From assembly GCA_944388635.1 (NCBI GenBank), contig CALXJN010000014.1:1-14943 (forward strand): a stretch of 14,943 bases of DNA. The letters run 5' to 3'. The notes below the pieces were generated by a model. It saw only the letters and a program-made list of their open reading frames with translations, had not been told where the DNA came from and searched no databases. This DNA is from an uncultured Clostridia bacterium. Lineage in GTDB: Bacteria > Bacillota > Clostridia > TANB77 > CAG-508. The position numbers and the translations under genes are program-made. This document shows, piece by piece, positions 7,069 through 12,406 of this stretch. Each line of letters begins with the position of its first letter. Within the stretch, counting starts at the first letter, position 1.

Positions 7069-7243
7069 CTCGGAGCTCATCTAAAATAAAGCGTGCAGTT
7101 TGGGACGCATCTAGAATGACCGAACAGTTGTCAAACTAGATGAGTCCCCATTGACAACGACCGAAAATTTATATATTTGTATTTAAAAGTGCGATTCAGA
7201 ACCGTCCCAAACTGCAAGCTCTTCCTTATTTAGACTACATTTG
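7060..7243. repeat. 184-bp inverted-repeat element with alternative internal hairpins
   Basis: The terminal repeats are CAAATGTAG (7060-7068) and CTACATTTG (7235-7243). Next inward is a perfect 13-bp pair, TGCAGTTTGGGAC (7094-7106) with GTCCCAAACTGCA (7204-7216). An inner hairpin pairs GTTGTCAA (7127-7134) with TTGACAAC (7151-7158). TAGATGAG (7137-7144) can pair either with CTCATCTA (7076-7083) or, in part, with CATCTAG (7108-7114), so two folds exclude each other. The left end includes the stop codon of the pseudouridine synthase. There is no transposase. It could be a MITE-like repeat or a structured non-coding RNA. The layout resembles the 604-765 element but the sequences differ. Confidence 0.75.
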
Positions 7244-7258
7244 TCGAATTTTGTCGAA
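7242..7258 (+). promoter_or_regulatory. Tandem Spo0A boxes
   Basis: TGTCGAA occurs twice, at 7242-7248 and 7252-7258, within a 10-bp direct repeat (TTTGTCGAAT). TGTCGAA is the Spo0A-binding 0A box, and a 10-bp tandem spacing matches how Spo0A dimers sit at the Bacillus abrB promoter. The boxes end 36 bases before the -35 element of the radical SAM gene, so Spo0A probably controls that promoter. Confidence 0.65.
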
Positions 7259-7294
7259 TGATTTGCAAGTTTCTATTGAAAAATAACTAGATTC

Positions 7295-7323
7295 TTGATA
7301 AAACCACACTTTTATGGTAATAT
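7295..7323 (+). promoter_or_regulatory. Sigma-A promoter for the radical SAM gene
   Basis: TTGATA (7295-7300), a 17-bp spacer and TAATAT (7318-7323) are preceded by an extended -10 TGG at 7315-7317. It lies 35 bases upstream of the ATG at 7359. Confidence 0.65.
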
Positions 7324-7358
7324 AGATTAAAATTAAAGAAATATTAAAGGTGAATGAA

Positions 7359-8241
7359 ATGAATCAAAAATGTATGCTTTGTCCACACAAGTGCAGTATC
7401 GACAGAAGAATTAATGTAGGAAGATGTAAAGCAGGAGAAAAAGTAGAAATAGGAGGAGTAAGCCTTCATAAATTCGAAGAACCATGCATAAGTGGAAACT
7501 ACGGCTCTGGTACAGTATTTTTTTCAAAATGCAATTTAAATTGTGTGTTTTGCCAGAATTATGAAATTAGCAATTTAGGAAATGGCAAAAAAATAGAAGT
7601 AGAAGAATTAGCTAAAATATTCTTAAAAGAGCAAGAAAATAATGCAGAAAATATAAATCTAGTTAGTCCAACAATTTATGCAGATAAAATAATAGAAGCA
7701 ATTAAAATTGCAAAAGAAAAGGGATTAAATTTACCGATAATATATAATACAAATCGGATATGAAAATGTAGAAACATTAAAAAAACTAGAAGGATACATA
7801 GATGTATATCTTCCGGACTTAAAATATTATTATAATGAACTTGGAGAAAAATACTCTAAAGTTAAAAAATATTTTGAAATCGCAACAAATGCAATAAAAG
7901 AAATGTATAGACAAGTCGGAAGCCCTAAATTTAATAAAAATGGAATGATAGAAAAAGGGCTAATCATAAGGCACTTAGTGCTTCCAAATAATATAGATAA
8001 TACAAAAATGTGCTTAAAATGGATAAGAGAAAACATAGATAATTGTGTATATGTAAGCATTATGACACAGTATTTCCCTACATATAAAGCAAAAGAGTAT
8101 GAAGAAATAAATAGAAAAATAAATAAAGAAGAATACGACGAAGTAGAAAATTACGTATATGAACTTGGAATAGAAAATGGCTATATGCAAGACTTTCCAG
8201 AAGAAAATGAAGAACAATATGTGCCAAAATGGGAATATTAA
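7359..8241 (+). CDS. Radical SAM protein, COG1313 (PflX-like), one +1 frame break at CGG
   Basis: This is a putative radical SAM enzyme related to pyruvate formate-lyase activating enzymes. Its substrate is not known. Joined as 7359-7754 and 7756-8241 it is 293 residues, the normal family size. An N-terminal cysteine cluster (C5, C8, C12 and C23 in CMLCPHKC...GRC) typical of COG1313 is followed by the radical SAM motif CNLNCVFC (C58, C62, C65), which binds a [4Fe-4S] cluster. Later landmarks are YNTNGYE, YLPDLKYY, IIRHLVLPN and MTQYFPTYKA. The frame breaks after Asn132. Unshifted translation stops two codons later, giving a protein without the second half of the barrel. ATG 7359 is chosen because AAAGGTGA lies about five bases before it; GTG 7350 is in frame but less well placed. 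Tandem Spo0A boxes precede its promoter. Confidence 0.87.
7752..7758 (+). other. CGG frame-break site 4 (radical SAM codon 133)
   Basis: The zero frame reads AAT CGG ATA TGA. Skipping C7755 gives AAT GGA TAT GAA, that is N-G-Y-E, the conserved N-x-G-Y-E segment of the family. Confidence 0.85.
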
Positions 8242-8262
8242 TCTCATTTGGCAATTTTTTTT
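8223..8262 (+). terminator. Intrinsic terminator overlapping the radical SAM stop codon
   Basis: GCCAAAATGGGA (8223-8234) pairs with TCTCATTTGGC (8242-8252), with one bulged A and one G-U pair, around a 7-nt loop that contains the stop codon. Eight T follow at 8255-8262. It isolates the upstream gene from rpoB. Confidence 0.75.
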
Positions 8263-8282
8263 AATTATTTTGTCCGTAAGAC

Positions 8283-8312
8283 TTGACAAGAATTAAAAGT
8301 ACATGCTATAAT
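8283..8312 (+). promoter_or_regulatory. Strong extended -10 promoter of rpoBC
   Basis: TTGACA (8283-8288), an 18-bp spacer and TATAAT (8307-8312) preceded by TGC make an extended -10 promoter with two perfect hexamers. It gives a leader of roughly 200 nt before the rpoB start. Confidence 0.85.
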
Positions 8313-8318
8313 ATTTAA

Positions 8319-8517
8319 CTGTATTAAAATCGATAAATATACTTAAATTCTAAAGAAGAGGAATTAAAATCTACCTCTTTCATTAGGGAAAGCTTATTTT
8401 GAAGCGATAAATTTTTCTTAATGCAAATGTAAATTTTAAGAAGGACTTCTTTAAGAATATTATATTCAATTTTTTCTAAAGCTTCACAAATTAAAAATTA
8501 AGGAGTGAAAACAATCC
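8319..8517 (+). promoter_or_regulatory. Untranslated rpoB leader with alternative hairpins
   Basis: About 200 nt of leader hold a hairpin AAGAGG (8356-8361) with CCTCTT (8374-8379). TTAAGAA (8436-8442) can pair upstream with TTCTTAA (8415-8421) or downstream with TTCTTTAA (8447-8454), but not both. No U-tract terminator follows either fold. It ends in the rpoB ribosome binding site AAGGAGTG. No gene and no known riboswitch class is recognisable. Confidence 0.45.
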
Positions 8518-11500
8518 ATGAAAGACGTAATACACGAAAAATGCGTACGTAAAACGTTCGCAAAAATTGGCGATAGCATAGAAATGCCAAATTTCATCAA
8601 AGTGCAAAAAGATTCTTATGAATGGTTTTTAAAAGAAGGATTAGGAGAAGTTTTAAAAGATATATCTCCAATAGTAGACTATTCAGGAAACTTAGTGCTT
8701 GAATTTTTTGATTATTACATGGAAGACAAAACAAAATATTCATTAGAAGAGACAAAAGAAAGAGACGCAACATATTCTGCAAGATTACACGTAAAAGTAA
8801 GATTAATAAACAGAGAAACAGGAGAAATAAAAGAACAAGAGATTTATTTAGGCGATTTCCCTATAATGACAGATAGTGGAACATTCGTAATCAATGGAGC
8901 AGAAAGAGTTATAGTAAGCCAATTAGTACGTTCTCCAGGATGTTATTATGCATCAGATTTTGATAGAACAGGAAAGAAAATATTCACATCAACAGTAATG
9001 CCAATAAGAGGCGCATGGATAGAATATGAAACAGACTCAAATGATGTATTTTATGCAAGAGTTGATAGAACAAGAAGATTACCAGTAACAACATTACTTA
9101 GAGCAATTGGTTTAACAACAGATGAGCAAATGACAGAATTATTTGGAGAAGACGAAAAAATAATTGCGACACTTCAAAAAGACACAGTAAAGACACAAGA
9201 CGAAGCTTTAATAGAAATATATAAAAAATTAAGACCAGGAGAATTACCTTCAGTAGATGCAGCAAGAAACCTATTTAATGGCTTATTCTTTGATGATAGA
9301 AGATATGACTTAGCAAAAGTTGGAAGATATAAATTCAACAAAAAATTAAGCCTAGCATCAAGAATTGAAAACCAAGTAGCTTTTGATGATATTATAGATG
9401 AAGAAACAGGAGAACTTCTAGTTTCAAAAGACACAGTAATTTCAAAAGAAATGGCAAGAAAAATCCAAGATGCAGGAATAAATATTGTTAATGTAAAAGT
9501 AGAGGATAAAAAAGTCAGAATAATAGGAAATGGAACAGTAGATATACATAATGTTGTTTCAACAGATTTAAGTGACTTAAATATAAAAGAAGAAGTTAAC
9601 TACTCAGTATTAAAACACATCTTAGAAACAACAGAGGAAAAAGACCTAAAAAAAGCAATAGAAGAAAATATGAATGAACTAGTACCAAAACATATTACAA
9701 CAGAGGATATGATAGCTTCTGTAAGTTATTTACTAAATTTAGCACACGGGCTAGGTTCTGTCGATGATATTGACCATTTAGGAAATAGACGTATTAGAAG
9801 TGTTGGAGAACTTTTACAAAATCAATTCAGAATAGGTTTAACAAGACTTGAAAGAGTTGTAAGAGAAAGAATGACAATACAAGACCTAGATGTTGTAACA
9901 CCACAAACATTAATTAACACAAAACCTATAACATCATCAATAAGAGAATTCTTTGGAAGTTCACAACTTTCACAATTTATGGATCAAACAAACCCATTAT
10001 CAGAATTAACACATAAAAGAAGAATATCAGCATTAGGACCAGGAGGACTTTCAAGAGAAAGAGCTGGATTCGAAGTAAGAGACGTACACTATACACACTA
10101 TGGAAGATTATGCCCAATCGAATCTCCAGAAGGACCAAACATAGGGCTAATTTCAGCATTATCTTCATTTGCAGTTATAAATGAATATGGATTTATAGAA
10201 ACACCATACAGAAAAATTGATCCAGAAACACATAAAGTAACAGACGAAATAGTATACATGGCAGCTTATGATGAGGACGGACATATTATTGCACAAGCAA
10301 ACGAACCAATAGGTGAAGACGGAAGATTTATAAACAAAAAAATAAAAGTTAGATATTTAGATGAAGTAACAGAAGTATCAGCGGACAGAGTAGACTACAT
10401 GGATGTATCTCCAAAACAATTAGTTTCAGTTGGAGCAGCTATGATACCATTCTTAGAACATGACGATGCAAACCGTGCATTAATGGGAGCAAACATGCAA
10501 CGTCAAGCAGTTCCTTTAATGATAACAGATTCGCCAATAGTAGGAACAGGAATAGAGTATAAAGCTGCAAAAGACTCAGGAATAATGATACTTGCAAAAT
10601 CAGACGGTGTAATAAAGAAAGTTACAGGAGACGAAATTACACTAGAAACAACTAAGGGAGATATTGAAACATATAGATTACGTAAGTTCAAAAGAACAAA
10701 TGGTGGAACATGTATAAACCAAAAGCCAATAGTAGTAAAAGGTGAAAAAGTTAAAGCAGGAGATGTTATAGCAGACGGACCTTCTACACAAAATGGAGAG
10801 ATGGCACTTGGTAAAAACGTAATAATAGCATTTACAACTTGGGAAGGATATAACTACGAGGATGCTATCTTGTTAAGTGAAAGACTAGTTAAAGAAGATG
10901 TATACACATCAATACACATTGAAGAATATGAATGTGATTGCCGTGATACAAAACTTGGCCCAGAAGAAATTACAAGAGATATACCAAATGTCGGAGAAGA
11001 CGGACTAAAAGACTTAGACGAAAATGGTATCATAAGAATAGGTGCAGAAGTTAGACCAGGAGACATTTTAGTTGGAAAAGTTACACCAAAAGGAGAAACA
11101 GAACTTACAGCAGAAGAAAGACTACTTCGTGCAATCTTTGGAGAAAAAGCTAGAGAAGTAAGAGATACATCACTTCGTGTACCACATGGAGAATCAGGAA
11201 CAATAGTAGATGTAAAAGTATTTACAAGAGACAATTCAGATGAATTAGGTCCAGGTGTAAATCAAGTAATTAGATGCTATATAGCACAAAAAAGAAAAAT
11301 ATCTGTCGGAGACAAAATGGCCGGACGTCACGGAAACAAAGGTGTAGTATCAAGAATATTGCCAGTTGAAGATATGCCATTCATGCCAGACGGAACTCCA
11401 GTAGATGTAGTACTTAACCCATTAGGTGTTCCTTCACGTATGAACTTAGGTCAAGTTCTTGAAGTTCATTTAGGAGCAGCAGCAAAAGCACTAGGATATA

Positions 11501-12255
11501 AAGTTGCAACACCAGTATTTGATGGTGCGACAGAGGAAGAAATTGTTGAATTACTAGAAAAAGCAGGAAGAGAGCCAAATGGAAAAACAATTCTTTATGA
11601 CGGAAGAACAGGAGAACCATTTGATAAGCCAATAACAGTTGGTGTAATGTATATGTTAAAACTACACCACTTAGTAGACGACAAAATACATGCTCGTTCA
11701 ACAGGACCATACTCATTAGTTACACAACAACCTCTAGGAGGAAAAGCACAATTTGGTGGACAAAGATTCGGAGAAATGGAAGTTTGGGCACTAGAAGCAT
11801 ATGGAGCATCACATACATTACAAGAAATGTTAACAGTAAAATCAGATGATGTAGTAGGAAGAATCAAAACTTACGAAGCAATAGTAAAAGGCGAGAATAT
11901 TCCAGAACCAGGAGTACCAGCAGGATTTAAAGTATTAATAAAAGAATTACAAAGCTTAGGACTAGATGTAAGGTTATATTCTCAAGACAATAAAGAATTA
12001 GAACTTAAAGAAAATATTGAAGACGGAATAGATTTTAACCTAGAAAGAGAAGAAAAAGACAAAATGCAAGTTGAAGCAGATGATTTAGCAGACGGATATG
12101 AAGAAGAAACACTAGGAGAAGACGAACTTGTTGACGATGAAATCTTTGACGACGAGGATGTAATTAGTGATGATGATTTACTAGATAGTGAAGAAGTATT
12201 TGATAATGATTTAGCAGAAGACAATATAGAAAATGACGAAGATTCAATTGAATAA
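8518..12255 (+). CDS. rpoB: DNA-directed RNA polymerase subunit beta
   Basis: This is the beta subunit of core RNA polymerase, 1245 residues, in the normal Firmicutes range. Landmarks are the N-terminal lobe (GDFPIMTDSGTFVINGAERV), the rifampicin region (SSQLSQFMDQTNPLSELTHK, then RRISALGPGG), SPEGPNIGLI, the hybrid-binding GDKMAGRHGNKG, and the C-terminal clamp KLHHLVDDKIHARSTGPYSL with QPLGGKAQFGGQRFGEMEVW. Residues matching E. coli D516, H526 and S531 are wild type, so the sequence shows no rifampicin-resistance change there. The last ~70 residues form a very acidic tail rich in D and E. ATG at 8518 follows AAGGAG. The gene has its own promoter and is not preceded by rplJ-rplL, and rpoC follows after 151 bases. 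No in-frame CGG was found. Confidence 0.98.
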   Translation: MKDVIHEKCVRKTFAKIGDSIEMPNFIKVQKDSYEWFLKEGLGEVLKDISPIVDYSGNLVLEFFDYYMEDKTKYSLEETKERDATYSARLHVKVRLINRETGEIKEQEIYLGDFPIMTDSGTFVINGAERVIVSQLVRSPGCYYASDFDRTGKKIFTSTVMPIRGAWIEYETDSNDVFYARVDRTRRLPVTTLLRAIGLTTDEQMTELFGEDEKIIATLQKDTVKTQDEALIEIYKKLRPGELPSVDAARNLFNGLFFDDRRYDLAKVGRYKFNKKLSLASRIENQVAFDDIIDEETGELLVSKDTVISKEMARKIQDAGINIVNVKVEDKKVRIIGNGTVDIHNVVSTDLSDLNIKEEVNYSVLKHILETTEEKDLKKAIEENMNELVPKHITTEDMIASVSYLLNLAHGLGSVDDIDHLGNRRIRSVGELLQNQFRIGLTRLERVVRERMTIQDLDVVTPQTLINTKPITSSIREFFGSSQLSQFMDQTNPLSELTHKRRISALGPGGLSRERAGFEVRDVHYTHYGRLCPIESPEGPNIGLISALSSFAVINEYGFIETPYRKIDPETHKVTDEIVYMAAYDEDGHIIAQANEPIGEDGRFINKKIKVRYLDEVTEVSADRVDYMDVSPKQLVSVGAAMIPFLEHDDANRALMGANMQRQAVPLMITDSPIVGTGIEYKAAKDSGIMILAKSDGVIKKVTGDEITLETTKGDIETYRLRKFKRTNGGTCINQKPIVVKGEKVKAGDVIADGPSTQNGEMALGKNVIIAFTTWEGYNYEDAILLSERLVKEDVYTSIHIEEYECDCRDTKLGPEEITRDIPNVGEDGLKDLDENGIIRIGAEVRPGDILVGKVTPKGETELTAEERLLRAIFGEKAREVRDTSLRVPHGESGTIVDVKVFTRDNSDELGPGVNQVIRCYIAQKRKISVGDKMAGRHGNKGVVSRILPVEDMPFMPDGTPVDVVLNPLGVPSRMNLGQVLEVHLGAAAKALGYKVATPVFDGATEEEIVELLEKAGREPNGKTILYDGRTGEPFDKPITVGVMYMLKLHHLVDDKIHARSTGPYSLVTQQPLGGKAQFGGQRFGEMEVWALEAYGASHTLQEMLTVKSDDVVGRIKTYEAIVKGENIPEPGVPAGFKVLIKELQSLGLDVRLYSQDNKELELKENIEDGIDFNLEREEKDKMQVEADDLADGYEEETLGEDELVDDEIFDDEDVISDDDLLDSEEVFDNDLAEDNIENDEDSIE

Positions 12256-12344
12256 TATTTTGAAATTTATAAAATGAACAAGAAGGAATTGCACAGCAGT
12301 GTAACATGTTATAAATAGAAAAATAGAACCATAAGTAAGAATAA

Positions 12345-12379
12345 AGTGAAAAGTAAATAAAATATATTTACTTTTCACT
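12345..12379 (+). other. 15-bp perfect hairpin between rpoB and rpoC
   Basis: AGTGAAAAGTAAATA (12345-12359) and TATTTACTTTTCACT (12365-12379) are perfect reverse complements around a 5-nt loop. No U-run follows, so it is not an ordinary terminator. It lies 14 bases before the rpoC ribosome binding site. An RNase processing or mRNA-stability site is the likeliest role. Confidence 0.7.
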
Positions 12380-12406
12380 ATGAATAATTATTAAGGGGGC
12401 TAAATT

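Noticed and set aside
7136..7168. Hammerhead ribozyme suggested by GATGAGTCC and CCGAAA
   Set aside because: The core CUGAUGA is not present (it reads CTAGATGAG) and the stem II pairing and cleavage triplet cannot be drawn.
7350..7358. GTG 7350 as the start of the radical SAM gene
   Set aside because: It overlaps the ribosome binding site AAAGGTGA that serves ATG 7359.
3414..8241. Simple reassignment of CGG to another amino acid
   Set aside because: A triplet reassignment cannot restore the reading frame. At all four sites one base must be passed over to recover the conserved protein.
3414..8241. Four independent sequencing or assembly insertions
   Set aside because: Not excluded, but the window has hundreds of GGA and GGG codons and only these four gained a C, always forming an in-frame CGG. 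rpoB and rpoC have none. Raw reads would settle it.
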